A stretch of DNA of 64,000 nucleotides from Pseudolysinimonas_A sp049651805 (GTDB taxonomy: Bacteria; Actinomycetota; Actinomycetes; Actinomycetales; Microbacteriaceae): NCBI RefSeq assembly GCF_049651805.1, contig NZ_JBASCU010000016.1, positions 1 to 64,000 on the forward strand. Direction: 5' to 3'. Under the pieces are notes generated by a model. That model worked only from the letters and a program-made list of their open reading frames with translations, did not search any database and was not told where the DNA came from. Positions 53,115 to 61,645 of this stretch are shown in pieces (position 1 is the stretch's first letter; the number at the start of each line of letters is the position of its first letter). The translations under genes were made by a program, and so were the position numbers.

Positions 53115-54905
53115 ATGCGAACCAGAGAAGCCCTTCAGAAGATCCTCGATGGAGCCACCGCTCACTCGCTCGAAACGGGCCAACTTGACTTCAAACGACC
53201 GACCGACTCCCGAAACGATACGGCCCTCGACATCGCTGACGCCGCCGTCTGCTTCGCCAATGCCCAGGGCGGGACTATCGTGCTTGGCGTCGCCGACAAG
53301 ACCTCGGGGGCTCCAGCGTTCGTCGGGACTGAACTCGAGCCGTCGTGGTTGCGACAGCGCATCTACGAGGTAACAGTCCCCGCGCTCGATGCCGTTGTTC
53401 GCGAGATCCGGTTTGCGGGAGCCCGACTGCTCGAAGTGGTGGTCCAGGAAGGACTGGATGTCTACCAGTCTCGAGGAAGGGTCCCCACCCGACGCTTTGA
53501 GACGTCATGTCTCCAAATGACTACTTCCGATGTGAGCCGCCTCCACGAGGAGCGGCGTGGGTCCGACTGGAGCGCCGTGGACAGCGGTCGGCCCATCTCG
53601 GAGGTCGATCCTGGGGCGGAGCTGCTTCTACGCTCGCTGGTTCGAACCGGTCCCGGCGGGGTTCAACGAGACGTCAACGCGATCTCCACCAACGACCTAC
53701 TGGCGTCGCTATCTCTCTCACTTGAGAACGGGAACCTCAACCGAGCTGGTGAAATCATGCTCTGTGCGCCGCGTGGCGGCGAGGAACTACTCGTGTATCA
53801 GTTCCGTGAGACGGCGGGTGGTGAAGTCCGGGCGGGACGACGCTGGACCACCCCCCTCCTCCAGGCGTTCGTCGAGGCGAGGGCCATGATCGAGGCACGC
53901 ATTGACTCGACGCCCGTAAACCTTCCGTCCGGCCAGCAGATACAGATCCAGGACTATCCGCAGGTCGCCATCCGTGAGGCGCTCGCCAATGCGCTTATGC
54001 ACGGCGATCATCGCGAACGGCGCCCGGTCTACATTGAGCACTCACCGGAGCTGCTAACCGTGCGATCCCCCGGGCCGCTCGTGTCAGGCATCTCGCCGTC
54101 GAACATCCTCACTCACCCACCCAAGGCACGATTCCCCGCCCTGGCTGAGGCCATGCGCGCCTGCGGGCTGGCAGAAAAGTGGGGTCAGGGGGTTGACCGG
54201 ATGTATCGCGAGATGATTCGTAGCGGCCGGGCCGCACCGACGGTTGAGGTGATCGAGGGTAAAGAGCCAGAAACGTCCGTGCGGTTCATGGGTGGGCCCC
54301 CGAACGCGCGGATCGCCAAATTCATCTCAACCTTGCCTGAGGCAGAGCAGGAGGATACGGACGCGCTGTTGGTGGTGGCGACCCTTTCTAGCAGGCGAAC
54401 GATTAGCGCTGAGCAGCTGTCATCGATCGTGCAGCGAGATGTTGATGCCGCGCAGGCAGTCCTTAGCCGGCTAGCTCAAGGAGTGGCGGAATTGATCGAG
54501 CCCACACCCCGTTCGCTCGGACGACGCCATCCTGATTACCGGCTCAGAGCAGCAGCGATCGCCGCACTCGGTCCTGCGCTCTCGTATCAGTCACGCCCAA
54601 AGGCGGATAGCGACCGCAAGGTATACGCACATGTCCGTGAGTACGGGTCTATCAACAACGCCGCAATCCAGAGGATGTTCGATGTCGACGTGTACGCCGC
54701 TCGCGACTTGCTCCGGGACCTTGTTGGCAGGGAAGTCTTGGTGAGAATCTCGGAGCAGGCGCGGGGGCCTGCAGTCAAGTACGGTGCAGGTCCCAAATTC
54801 CCATCAAGGAAGAGCGAGAGTCGTCTCGCCGTGGCTCCTACTGACGTGCCACTCCTGAGGCTTGACGAATTGGATTTCGGACCAATCGAGCGCGACGAAC
54901 AGTGA
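53115..54905 (+). CDS. AlbA/Schlafen-type ATP-binding protein with HATPase-like C-terminal region (AAA_4/RecG-like)
   Basis: The 596-residue protein begins with an AlbA_2/Schlafen-like domain: LETGQLDFKRP and FANAQGGTIVLGVADK (residues about 20-65). It continues into a HATPase_c_4/RecG-like region, AIREALANALMHGDHRE then ELLTVRSPGPLVSGISPSNIL and ALAEAMRACGLAEKWGQGVDRMYREM, and ends in winged-helix-like segments. These proteins are common in mobile and defence loci as regulators or effectors; the role here is unknown. Codon use is less GC-biased than neighbours. ATG 53115 has an AAAGGA ribosome site. It is the main gene of the islet. Confidence 0.8.
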   Translation: MRTREALQKILDGATAHSLETGQLDFKRPTDSRNDTALDIADAAVCFANAQGGTIVLGVADKTSGAPAFVGTELEPSWLRQRIYEVTVPALDAVVREIRFAGARLLEVVVQEGLDVYQSRGRVPTRRFETSCLQMTTSDVSRLHEERRGSDWSAVDSGRPISEVDPGAELLLRSLVRTGPGGVQRDVNAISTNDLLASLSLSLENGNLNRAGEIMLCAPRGGEELLVYQFRETAGGEVRAGRRWTTPLLQAFVEARAMIEARIDSTPVNLPSGQQIQIQDYPQVAIREALANALMHGDHRERRPVYIEHSPELLTVRSPGPLVSGISPSNILTHPPKARFPALAEAMRACGLAEKWGQGVDRMYREMIRSGRAAPTVEVIEGKEPETSVRFMGGPPNARIAKFISTLPEAEQEDTDALLVVATLSSRRTISAEQLSSIVQRDVDAAQAVLSRLAQGVAELIEPTPRSLGRRHPDYRLRAAAIAALGPALSYQSRPKADSDRKVYAHVREYGSINNAAIQRMFDVDVYAARDLLRDLVGREVLVRISEQARGPAVKYGAGPKFPSRKSESRLAVAPTDVPLLRLDELDFGPIERDEQ

Positions 54906-55052
54906 GGTCCTGGGGCACTTCTCCCTTCAGAATCGCGCGGAGCGACGCCGCACGACTACCTGGCTTCGCCCGCGCCATCATCGACGTGTAGGGCCGGACG
55001 CCGCGGCATCGATCTCGGGGTGCTCTCGAGCCGAAGAGTGGGGCAGACCAGG

Positions 55053-55208
55053 TCAACGAGTCAGCGTGGTGTAGATGAGAAAGCCGATGAATCCGGCCAT
55101 CATCGACCCGATGACTGTGACCGACCGGGTGACTATCTTGCCGACCTGGCGAACTTTCTCGACTTCGCCACCGTGCTCGTTCGTTGGCGGACCTTCTGAT
55201 GTACGCAT
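55053..55208 (-). CDS. 51-residue single-pass membrane protein in the islet
   Basis: The small product MRTSEGPPTNEHGGEVEKV has a polar N-terminus, a basic patch (RQVGKIVTRS) and one membrane segment of about 20 residues (VTVIGSMMAGFIGFLIYTTL). A GAGG ribosome site lies 7 nt before ATG 55208. It converges on the AlbA/HATPase gene and lies inside the repeat-bounded islet. Its size and layout resemble small membrane partners in mobile loci, but no function can be read. Confidence 0.6.
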   Translation of the reverse strand: MRTSEGPPTNEHGGEVEKVRQVGKIVTRSVTVIGSMMAGFIGFLIYTTLTR

Positions 55209-55295
55209 TCGGGAACCTCAAACTGGTTGCCCAGATCCGCATTCAGCGGACACATCGGATCATGTACGAGGCTGGCCACCTTTCTCTCCATCGAC

Positions 55296-55363
55296 GCGCA
55301 GACACGACGACGCCCGGCACGCGTTCTGCGGAACGCGGCCGGGCGTCGGCGGTTGGGAAGGAC
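55296..55363. repeat. right 68-bp direct repeat of the AlbA/HATPase islet
   Basis: This copy differs from 52915-52982 at three positions and keeps the internal GACGCCCGGC/GCCGGGCGTC hairpin. It lies 37 nt beyond the small hypothetical gene ending at 55400. Confidence 0.88.
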
Positions 55364-55399
55364 GGCATCCTCACCGTCCGCTGGGATGTCTCAGACGGG

Positions 55400-55612
55400 T
55401 CAGTGCTCGCGGTACTCCGGCCAGTCGGAACCGGCAGGCAGCGTCGCGTGCAGGGCGCTCTTCGCGACCTCGAGCGTCGGATACTCGCGCTCTTCCGTGC
55501 CGTCGAGCATGCGCAACAGGAATCCGCTGTCGGTGCGGTGGATGGAGCCGAGGGCTCCGGCGGGGCCGAAAGCCACCCAGCGCTGACCCGTCATCGTGGT
55601 GTTCTCTGACAT
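55400..55612 (-). CDS. small conserved protein of unknown function
   Basis: The 70-residue protein has the compact pattern GQRWVAFGPAGALGSIHRTDSG and ends DWPEYREH; no membrane segment or catalytic motif is seen. A TACGGT box ends 6 nt before ATG 55612, suggesting a leaderless message. It is encoded just after msrA, 54 nt from it. Confidence 0.75.
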   Translation of the reverse strand: MSENTTMTGQRWVAFGPAGALGSIHRTDSGFLLRMLDGTEEREYPTLEVAKSALHATLPAGSDWPEYREH

Positions 55613-55666
55613 ACCCCGACCGTAGCTCTGGGCATCACCTCTGGGAAGGGGTTGCCCAGCGAGCAC

Positions 55667-56209
55667 TCAGGATGCCAGCACGTACTCCGCATACGACTTG
55701 CGGATCTTGTTGACCTTCGGCAGCGCGACGGCGAGGCAGTAGCCCTGGTTGGGGTTCTTCGCGAAGAAGTCCTGGTGGTACTCCTCGGCGTCGTACCACT
55801 CACCGAGCGGCTCGATGGTGGTGACGATCCCACCGTCGCCGACCCCGGCATCCCAGTACTCGGCGGCCCGGTCGCGCGCGGCCTCGAACTCGGCCTTCTG
55901 AGGCTCGTCGGCGTAGAACATCGCCGACCGGTACTGCGTGCCGATGTCGTTGCCCTGCCGGTTGAGCTGGCGCGGGTCGTGCAGGGTGAAGAACACGTCG
56001 AGAATGACGGATGCGGGAATCACGGTCTCATCGAAGACGACCTTGACCGCCTCGGCGTGACCGGTCGTGCCGGTGCAGACCGCCTCGTACGACGGGTGGG
56101 CGGTGGAACCGCCGGTGTAGCCCGAGACGACGTCGCTCACGCCCTTGAGGGTGCGGTAGACCGCGTCGAGACACCAGAAGCAACCGCCGGCGACTACGAA
56201 AGTACGCAT
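55667..56209 (-). CDS. msrA: peptide methionine sulfoxide reductase A
   Basis: The 180-residue enzyme reduces Met-S-sulfoxide in proteins. The active-site GGCFWCLDAVY carries the catalytic Cys10 and the Glu-replacing layout common in shorter MsrA forms; GYTGGSTAHPSYEAVCTGTTGHAEAV and HDPRQLNRQGNDIGTQYRSA are family signatures. Start at ATG 56209 places the active site near the N-terminus as usual. Confidence 0.94.
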   Translation of the reverse strand: MRTFVVAGGCFWCLDAVYRTLKGVSDVVSGYTGGSTAHPSYEAVCTGTTGHAEAVKVVFDETVIPASVILDVFFTLHDPRQLNRQGNDIGTQYRSAMFYADEPQKAEFEAARDRAAEYWDAGVGDGGIVTTIEPLGEWYDAEEYHQDFFAKNPNQGYCLAVALPKVNKIRKSYAEYVLAS

Positions 56210-56291
56210 GAGAGGGACCCTACTTTCTGCGGAGTGGAAGCCGCACCTGATGCAACCGACGGGATGCCGGGAAAGTTCCTAGGCTGAGCGG

Positions 56292-57326
56292 GTGTCTGCC
56301 ACCATTCAGCCCTACTCCACCATCCAGCAATACTGGGCCGCCCCCGACCGCTACGAGCACATGACGTATGCGAGGTGCGGCAACAGCGGACTCAAGCTGC
56401 CCGAGATCTCGCTCGGCCTCTGGAACAACTTCGGCGACGACAAGCCACTCGCCACCCAGCGCGCGATCCTGCGCCGCGCCTTCGACCTCGGGGTCAACCA
56501 CTTCGACATCGCCAACAACTACGGCCCGCCGGCCGGAAGTGCCGAGACCAACTTCGGCCGCATCTTCGCCGAGGACTTCCGGCCGCATCGCGACGAGCTG
56601 CTGATCTCGTCGAAGGCCGGCTACCACCAGTTCGATGGCCCGTACGGCGAGTGGGGGTCGCGCAAATACCTGCTCGGCTCTCTCGACGCGTCGCTGAAGC
56701 GCACCGGGCTCGACTACTTCGACATCTTCTACTCGCACCGCCCCGACCCCGACACCCCGGTCGAAGAGACAATGGGCGCCCTCGCCCACGCCGTGCGCAG
56801 CGGCAAGGCGCTGTACGCGGGGATCTCGAACTACTCCCCCGAGCAGACCCGGGCGGCGGCCGCAGCGCTCACGGCGGAGGGCGTGCCGCTGCTCATCCAC
56901 CAGCCGCGCTACAACATGTTCGACCGGCACATCGAAAACGGGCTGCTTCCCGTGCTGGATGAGGTCGGTGCGGGCAGCATCGTGTTCTCGCCCCTCGCCC
57001 AAGGGATGCTGACCGACCGCTACCTGGACGGCATCCCGGCCGACTCGCGCGCCGCCGAAGGCCGCTGGATCAGCGCCTCGAGCATCTCGGAGAAGTACCT
57101 CGAGCACGCCCGGGCGCTCAACGAGATCGCGAAGGGCCGCGGGCAGACCCTCGCGCAGCTCGCGCTCACCTGGGTGCTGCGGCATCCGCAGGTGACGAGC
57201 GCGCTCATCGGGGCGTCGAGCGTCGCGCAGCTCGAGTCGAGCCTCGGCGCCCTCACAGCGACGCCCCTGACGGCCGACGAGCTCGCGGCGATCGAGCCGC
57301 ACGCCGTCGACGGCCTCACGCGCTGA
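56292..57326 (+). CDS. aldo/keto reductase (YghZ/Gpr-like)
   Basis: The 344-residue TIM-barrel enzyme has FDLGVNHFDIANNYGPPAGSAE, with catalytic Asp and Tyr, Lys in LLISSKAGY, and QPRYNMFDRHIENGLLP, which place it in the L-glyceraldehyde-3-phosphate/beta-subunit-like AKR group. It uses NADPH to reduce aldehydes. GTG 56292 lies 6 nt after a TAGGCT box (leaderless type). Confidence 0.92.
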   Translation: MSATIQPYSTIQQYWAAPDRYEHMTYARCGNSGLKLPEISLGLWNNFGDDKPLATQRAILRRAFDLGVNHFDIANNYGPPAGSAETNFGRIFAEDFRPHRDELLISSKAGYHQFDGPYGEWGSRKYLLGSLDASLKRTGLDYFDIFYSHRPDPDTPVEETMGALAHAVRSGKALYAGISNYSPEQTRAAAAALTAEGVPLLIHQPRYNMFDRHIENGLLPVLDEVGAGSIVFSPLAQGMLTDRYLDGIPADSRAAEGRWISASSISEKYLEHARALNEIAKGRGQTLAQLALTWVLRHPQVTSALIGASSVAQLESSLGALTATPLTADELAAIEPHAVDGLTR

Positions 57327-57331
57327 CGTCA

Positions 57332-58288
57332 TTGGGCTACCTCTACGCGCTGCTCGGGGCTCTGTTCTTCGGAGCCAACGGCAGCCTCACCAAGCTGCTC
57401 GTCGAGGGCGGGCTGACGGCGACACAGCTCACGCTGTTCCGCACGCTCGGCACCGCCGCTCTCGCCGGCCTCGTGCTGCTCGTCACCGACCGTTCGGCGT
57501 TCCGGCTCTCGCCGCGGCTCATGCTCGTGATGGCGATCCTCGGCCTCGCGGGTGTCGCGGTGCTGCAGGCGAGCTACGCCGCCGCCCTCGGGCTGCTGCC
57601 CGTCGGCATCACCCTGCTGCTGGAGTACACGGCCGTTCTCATGGTCGCCCTCGTCGCGTTCCTGGTGTTCAAAGAGCGGGTGAAGGCGCGGCTCTGGGTG
57701 GCGATCGGGCTCGTGCTGCTCGGGCTGGTCGCCGTCGCACGGCCGTGGGATGCGCAGCTCGATCCGCTCGGCGTCATGTTCGCCTTCATCGCCGCGATCT
57801 CGCTCACGATCTACTTCGTCGTCGGCGAACGCCAGGTCGCCCGCACCTCGCCGCTCGCCGTCGCCTTCTGGACGACGCTCTTCGCCGGCACGTTCTGGGC
57901 CTTGTTCAGCGGCTGGTGGGAGTTGGATGCCTCCACGTTCACCGCACCCCTCGACCTCGGCGGGCAGTGGGGATCGTGGGTGCTGCCCCTCGGCATCCCG
58001 TTGATCGTGACGGTCGTCGCCGGGTCGTTCCTGCCGTTCCTGTTGTCGTTCTCGGCGCTCAAACACCTCACGGCGACGGCAGCCGGAATCGTCGCCTCGT
58101 CGGAGGTGGTCTTCGCTTTCGCGGTCGCGTGGGCGTGGCTCGGCGAAAGCCTCGACCTCTTCGGCATGGCGGGCGCCGCGGTGGTGCTCGCCGGCATCCT
58201 GCTGGCGCAGACGGCCCGCCAGAAGAAGGTCATCGTGGATGCCGAGCTCGTGTTGCCCGCCGAGCCGGGTGTCGGTGGTCGGTCGTAG
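57332..58288 (+). CDS. EamA/DMT-superfamily transporter
   Basis: The 318-residue protein has ten hydrophobic segments in two EamA repeats; the first begins LYALLGALFFGANGSLTKLLVEGG and the second contains AVAFWTTLFAGTFWALFSGWW. It probably exports or imports a small metabolite. It starts at a TTG 5 nt after the aldo/keto reductase stop codon, so it is coupled to it. Confidence 0.88.
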   Translation: MGYLYALLGALFFGANGSLTKLLVEGGLTATQLTLFRTLGTAALAGLVLLVTDRSAFRLSPRLMLVMAILGLAGVAVLQASYAAALGLLPVGITLLLEYTAVLMVALVAFLVFKERVKARLWVAIGLVLLGLVAVARPWDAQLDPLGVMFAFIAAISLTIYFVVGERQVARTSPLAVAFWTTLFAGTFWALFSGWWELDASTFTAPLDLGGQWGSWVLPLGIPLIVTVVAGSFLPFLLSFSALKHLTATAAGIVASSEVVFAFAVAWAWLGESLDLFGMAGAAVVLAGILLAQTARQKKVIVDAELVLPAEPGVGGRS

Positions 58289-58298
58289 TTTCTCAGGT

Positions 58299-58532
58299 GT
58301 GAACCTTCCCGCACTCGCGCTCGACGTGGCGACGCCCGGCGTGCGCATCACGCCGCTGGCGAGCGGCAAGTGGCGGGTCACCAACCGCTCGGGTGGGCTC
58401 TTGGGGCTTCTCGAACCGGCGGAATCGGGTGAGTACCGCGCGATGCGGTTCAGCGTGCGCGACCGTGGGTACCGCACGCTGGGCGAGTTCCGCACCGCGA
58501 CAGATGCCACCGACGCGCTGCGTTTCAGCTGA
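58299..58532 (+). CDS. small protein of unknown function
   Basis: The 77-residue protein, VNLPALALDVATPGVRITPL, is rich in beta-type residues with a Gly/Arg-rich middle (SGKWRVTNRSGGLLGLLEP). I recognise no family. GTG 58299 lies 7 nt after a TAGTTT box. It converges on the PadR gene, ending 2 nt before it. Confidence 0.6.
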   Translation: MNLPALALDVATPGVRITPLASGKWRVTNRSGGLLGLLEPAESGEYRAMRFSVRDRGYRTLGEFRTATDATDALRFS

Positions 58533-58534
58533 CC

Positions 58535-59050
58535 TCACATCACCTGGGCGAAGAACTCTCGTGCCGCCCGGTGGCTCATCAGCCCGTAGTCGAGGGTGAG
58601 TCGCTGGTAGCGGAAGATCTCGCGATACTCCGGCGGCAACTCCATCGTGTCGAGCATCCCGGCGAGCTGCTCCAGCTGCCGTTCATCGTGTGCGATGCGG
58701 TCGGCGATGTCATTCAGGATTCCGCTGCGGGCCTCGGCCGGCAACAAGCCGAGCAGGTACAGCTTCGACAGGGCGACCGTCTCAAGGTTTCCGCCGGCGA
58801 TCGGCGCGAGCATCCATTCGGTGAATGCCGCGCGACCTGCATCGGTGATCGAGTAGGTCTTCTTGCTGCGGCCGTTCTCGACACTCTCGGCGACGGTGAC
58901 GAGACGTTTGTCGAGCAGCACCGTCAGGGCGCTGCGAATGCTGCCGAAACTCGCTGAGTAGAAGAGCGAGATGCCCTGCTCGAACTGTTTGTTGAGCGTG
59001 TACAGCGTCGCTGGGCCGATCAGCAGCAGTCCGAGGATGACATTGCCCAT
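58535..59050 (-). CDS. PadR-family regulator (long form)
   Basis: The 171-residue protein has the PadR winged helix (MGNVILGLLLIGPATLYTLNKQFEQGISLFYSASFGSIRSALTVLLDKRLV) and the C-terminal dimerisation helix (LYLLGLLPAEARSGILNDIADRIAHDERQLEQL). ATG 59050 has GGAG 7 nt upstream. It is divergent from the serine hydrolase gene and shares its promoter region, so it probably represses both. Confidence 0.9.
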   Translation of the reverse strand: MGNVILGLLLIGPATLYTLNKQFEQGISLFYSASFGSIRSALTVLLDKRLVTVAESVENGRSKKTYSITDAGRAAFTEWMLAPIAGGNLETVALSKLYLLGLLPAEARSGILNDIADRIAHDERQLEQLAGMLDTMELPPEYREIFRYQRLTLDYGLMSHRAAREFFAQVM

Positions 59051-59069
59051 CCGCGTCTCCTTCACTATG

Positions 59070-59082
59070 TTACTAACAGTAA
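59070..59082. promoter_or_regulatory. palindromic operator between PadR and serine hydrolase genes
   Basis: TTACTAACAGTAA is a perfect 13-bp palindrome in the shared divergent promoter and overlaps a TATATT box for the PadR gene, as expected for autoregulation. Confidence 0.7.
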
Positions 59083-59112
59083 TATACCGACAAGCAGTAA
59101 GGACATGGTGCC

Positions 59113-60147
59113 ATGAGTGCGCGTCTCACCCGCCACCTCGACACCGTCACCCGCAAACGTGGCGACCGCGGTGCCCCGCAGGTTCTGATCGATGCGCCGG
59201 GGCTTGAGTTCAGCTACGGCGAGGTCGACCTGCCGTTTCACATTGCGAGCATCGGCAAGATGGCGACCACGGTGCTCGTGATGCAGCTCGTCGAAGCAGG
59301 GGCGTTCACGCTCGACACCCCGGCGGTCGACCTGCTTCCTCCCGGAACGCTCGCCGGGCTCATCAGCCCCGACCGCATCCACACGACGACCGTCGGTCAC
59401 CTCCTCGCCCACGAGGGTGGAGTCGCCGACTACTTCGAAGGGCCAGTCACCTCGGGGCCGACGTTGCTGTCGCTCGTGCTCGCCGAGCCCGACCGCTTCT
59501 GGACTCCCGACGACCTGCTCGACTTCAGTCGCCGCTTCCAGGTGCCGGTGGAGCCCGGCTTCAGCTACAGCGACACCGGCTACGTGCTGCTCGGGCTGAC
59601 ACTCGAGCACGTGACGTCGCGAGCGTTCCACGACCTGCTGCACGAGCGCATCTTCACGCCGCTCGCGATGGATGACACGTACCTGCTGTACCGGTCGCAG
59701 CCGCGGGCGGGCGCGCGACCGATCGCTCCGTTCACGCTCGGCTCGGTGGAGGCTTCCACCTTCCGGAGCGTGAGCTGCGACTGGGCGGGCGGCGGAATCG
59801 TCTCGACGCTGCGCGACCTGAGCGCGTTCAGCCGCGGGCTTCACGGCGGCGGCCTGGTGAACGCCGAGAGCCTCGCGACGATGACAGCCGTGCGCCATCG
59901 GTTCCGTCGCGGCATCCACTACGGCACCGGGATGATGCAACTGCGGTTCGAACAGTTCTTTTTCCTGCTGCGGGGGCTCCCCCGCCTTGCCGGGCACATC
60001 GGCGTGCTCGGCACCCACCTGTTCTACGACTCCACGCACGACGCGCACATCGTGATGAACTTCGGCGGCACCACCGAGATGGTGCGCAGCTTCCGCACCC
60101 TGATCGAGATCGAAGCCGAGCTGCGGCGCCGAGAAAAGAAGAGCTGA
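59113..60147 (+). CDS. serine hydrolase, beta-lactamase/penicillin-binding-like
   Basis: The 344-residue protein has the Ser-x-x-Lys motif in HIASIGKMATT (Ser46, Lys49) and a Tyr-Ser-Asp second motif in FSYSDTGYVLLG (about residue 155), with GIHYGTGM as a likely third. This is the class C beta-lactamase-like esterase/peptidase group. No signal peptide is evident, so the substrate is probably cytosolic. It is divergent from the PadR regulator. Confidence 0.85.
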   Translation: MSARLTRHLDTVTRKRGDRGAPQVLIDAPGLEFSYGEVDLPFHIASIGKMATTVLVMQLVEAGAFTLDTPAVDLLPPGTLAGLISPDRIHTTTVGHLLAHEGGVADYFEGPVTSGPTLLSLVLAEPDRFWTPDDLLDFSRRFQVPVEPGFSYSDTGYVLLGLTLEHVTSRAFHDLLHERIFTPLAMDDTYLLYRSQPRAGARPIAPFTLGSVEASTFRSVSCDWAGGGIVSTLRDLSAFSRGLHGGGLVNAESLATMTAVRHRFRRGIHYGTGMMQLRFEQFFFLLRGLPRLAGHIGVLGTHLFYDSTHDAHIVMNFGGTTEMVRSFRTLIEIEAELRRREKKS

Positions 60148-60195
60148 CCCTGCGTTTCGGCTGACATCCGAAGCGTCCCGGGTTATGGTCCCCCC

Positions 60196-60735
60196 ATGCA
60201 GTGGTGGAATGACCTGGTCGAATGGTTCGCCTCCGATGATGGCTGGCGCATCCTCTCGGGTGCGATCATCCCGTTCGTCGCGATCGTGCTCGCCGGCATC
60301 ATCGCCGCCGGCATCGGGCGTGCGGGGGTGCGGCGTCTCGTCGATCAACGCGACTTCGAGACCCGGGTCGCTGCGGTCGCATCGCTGGTGACTGCGGGGC
60401 AGAACGCGGCGCGCTGGCACAGCCAGGGTCCCGACGCACGCGAACACGCCCAGCAGGTCGCCACCGAAGCACATGTCGCGGTGCGGTTGCTGCCGGTGCC
60501 GGGCGCCGATCTCGCCGCCGACTGGGCGGACCACCAGCTCGAGGCGATGCGCGTCAATTCGGTGAACTTCAGCCTCGCCGCCGACGATACCCTCGCCGAA
60601 TACCAGAACCGCCTCGTCGACTGGCTGCGGCATCCGCGTAAGGCGAAGCGCCTGTTCTCCTCAGATCTCGACCGCTGGGACTACGACAACATCCCGATCG
60701 ACGAGCTGCAGAAGCCGAAGAACCCGACGCCCTGA
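60196..60735 (+). CDS. membrane-anchored conserved protein of unknown function
   Basis: The 179-residue protein has one N-terminal membrane segment (WRILSGAIIPFVAIVLAGIIAAGI), a basic turn and a cytoplasmic helical region rich in Ala/Arg that ends DRWDYDNIPIDELQKPKNPTP. I recognise no domain; similar single-pass proteins occur in Microbacteriaceae. A TATGGT box ends 6 nt before ATG 60196 (leaderless type). Confidence 0.75.
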   Translation: MQWWNDLVEWFASDDGWRILSGAIIPFVAIVLAGIIAAGIGRAGVRRLVDQRDFETRVAAVASLVTAGQNAARWHSQGPDAREHAQQVATEAHVAVRLLPVPGADLAADWADHQLEAMRVNSVNFSLAADDTLAEYQNRLVDWLRHPRKAKRLFSSDLDRWDYDNIPIDELQKPKNPTP

Positions 60736-60741
60736 GCGGCT

Positions 60742-61134
60742 TCAGTCGATCGAGACGATCTCGGCGCTCCACGGGCAGTACTGGTCGCTCGTCACGGTGC
60801 CGTCTTCGACGTACGAGGGCAGACCGTCGCACACCTCGATCGTCATGTCGGCGAACTCCAGCGTCGCGGGGTCGATGTGCCACGACCACGGCGCATTCGG
60901 GCCGGGGTCATCGCGCACGACGACACCGTTCGGGATGCTCGCGACCGCTTCTCCCGCGAGCAGCGCCTCGGCGTGCGCGACCAGCTCGCGCGTGGAGAGT
61001 TCGATCTTGTACTGCTCGTCGACGACCTGGAACGTAGCGACCGGGTTGCGCTCGGCGCCGCAGCCCAGGAGCACGACGGATGCCGTCAGCCCGACGATCG
61101 CGATGATGGACACCCTCGCCCCACGCCGATTCAT
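60742..61134 (-). CDS. small lipoprotein of unknown function
   Basis: The 130-residue precursor has a signal peptide with lipobox LLGC (about residue 24) and a mature domain with two Cys (VCDGLPSY and YCPWS) that may form a disulfide. Function unknown. A TAGCGT box ends 7 nt before ATG 61134. It converges on the membrane-anchored protein. Confidence 0.75.
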   Translation of the reverse strand: MNRRGARVSIIAIVGLTASVVLLGCGAERNPVATFQVVDEQYKIELSTRELVAHAEALLAGEAVASIPNGVVVRDDPGPNAPWSWHIDPATLEFADMTIEVCDGLPSYVEDGTVTSDQYCPWSAEIVSID

Positions 61135-61228
61135 GGCGCCTACGCTACTGGGCGGCCCGAATGCCGCGTCGACCAATCCAGATCGGATCACCAGCCCGAG
61201 GGGAAGGGACATCCCTAAAATGAACTGC

Positions 61229-61301
61229 CCCCCCGTAGCTCAGGGGATAGAGCAGACGGTTTCTACCCGTCGTGTCGGGAGTTCGAATCTCTCCGGGGGG
61301 A
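61229..61301 (+). tRNA. tRNA-Arg (anticodon TCT)
   Basis: The 73-nt sequence folds into a cloverleaf: acceptor arm CCCCCCG/CGGGGGG, D stem GCTC/GAGC, anticodon stem GACGG/CCGTC with loop TTTCTAC (anticodon TCT), variable GTGTC, and T arm GGGAG-TTCGAAT-CTCTC with one G-T pair, plus discriminator A. It reads AGA, a rare codon in this GC-rich genome. CCA is not encoded. An HNH gene on the other strand overlaps its 3' half. Confidence 0.92.
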
Positions 61302-61601
61302 CGCGTTGACGAACTCGTCGAACCACGTGACCCCACGACGAGCGGCGGTCACGATCGCGTGGCAATTGCGACACCCCACCTCGCACTTCGCGACCTCATC
61401 CTGGATGGTCGCGAGTGACCTTCCCGCGCGGTAGAGCGAGCAGATCGCGCCAATCTTCGTTCCCCGGACATGGTCGAACTCGAGCACTCTGATGTCGCAG
61501 GTGCCGCAATCGATGCAGCCGCCTAAAAGCACGCCTGCCAGGTAGCCTCGGATTTTGATCCGTCGAGCGAGGCTCGTGCGCCTGACATTCCGGGGGGGCA
61601 C
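61263..61601 (-). CDS. HNH-type endonuclease-like protein overlapping the tRNA
   Basis: The 112-residue protein has an HNH-like zinc core: GGCIDCGTCDIRVLEFDHVRG and CEVGCRNCHAIVT, with Cys-x2-Cys pairs and the DH and H catalytic positions. Short HNH proteins of this kind are common in actinobacterial genomes and mobile loci. GTG 61601 is the likely start. The C-terminus RRDSNSRHDG is encoded by the antisense of tRNA-Arg, so the true end may have been replaced by tRNA sequence. Nuclease activity is inferred. Confidence 0.7.
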   Translation of the reverse strand: MPPRNVRRTSLARRIKIRGYLAGVLLGGCIDCGTCDIRVLEFDHVRGTKIGAICSLYRAGRSLATIQDEVAKCEVGCRNCHAIVTAARRGVTWFDEFVNASPRRDSNSRHDG

Positions 61602-61645
61602 AAAGACCCGAGTGCCCCACCCCGACCATCTGGGAGGATCACCGG

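Noticed and set aside
54838..55000. Short minus-strand frame containing MMARAKPGSRAASLRAILKG
   Set aside because: It overlaps the 3' end of the AlbA/HATPase gene in antisense and I could not tie it to any family.
54862..55074. A 70-codon plus-strand frame at the end of the AlbA/HATPase gene
   Set aside because: It begins inside that gene in another frame, has no ribosome site and shows no domain.
55133..55291. A 52-codon minus-strand frame in the islet (MERKVASLVHDP...)
   Set aside because: It overlaps the better-supported 51-residue membrane protein in another frame by 76 nt and lacks a ribosome site.
57325..57333. TGACGTCA palindrome before the EamA gene
   Set aside because: An isolated 8-mer at a gene junction with no second copy; chance is sufficient explanation.
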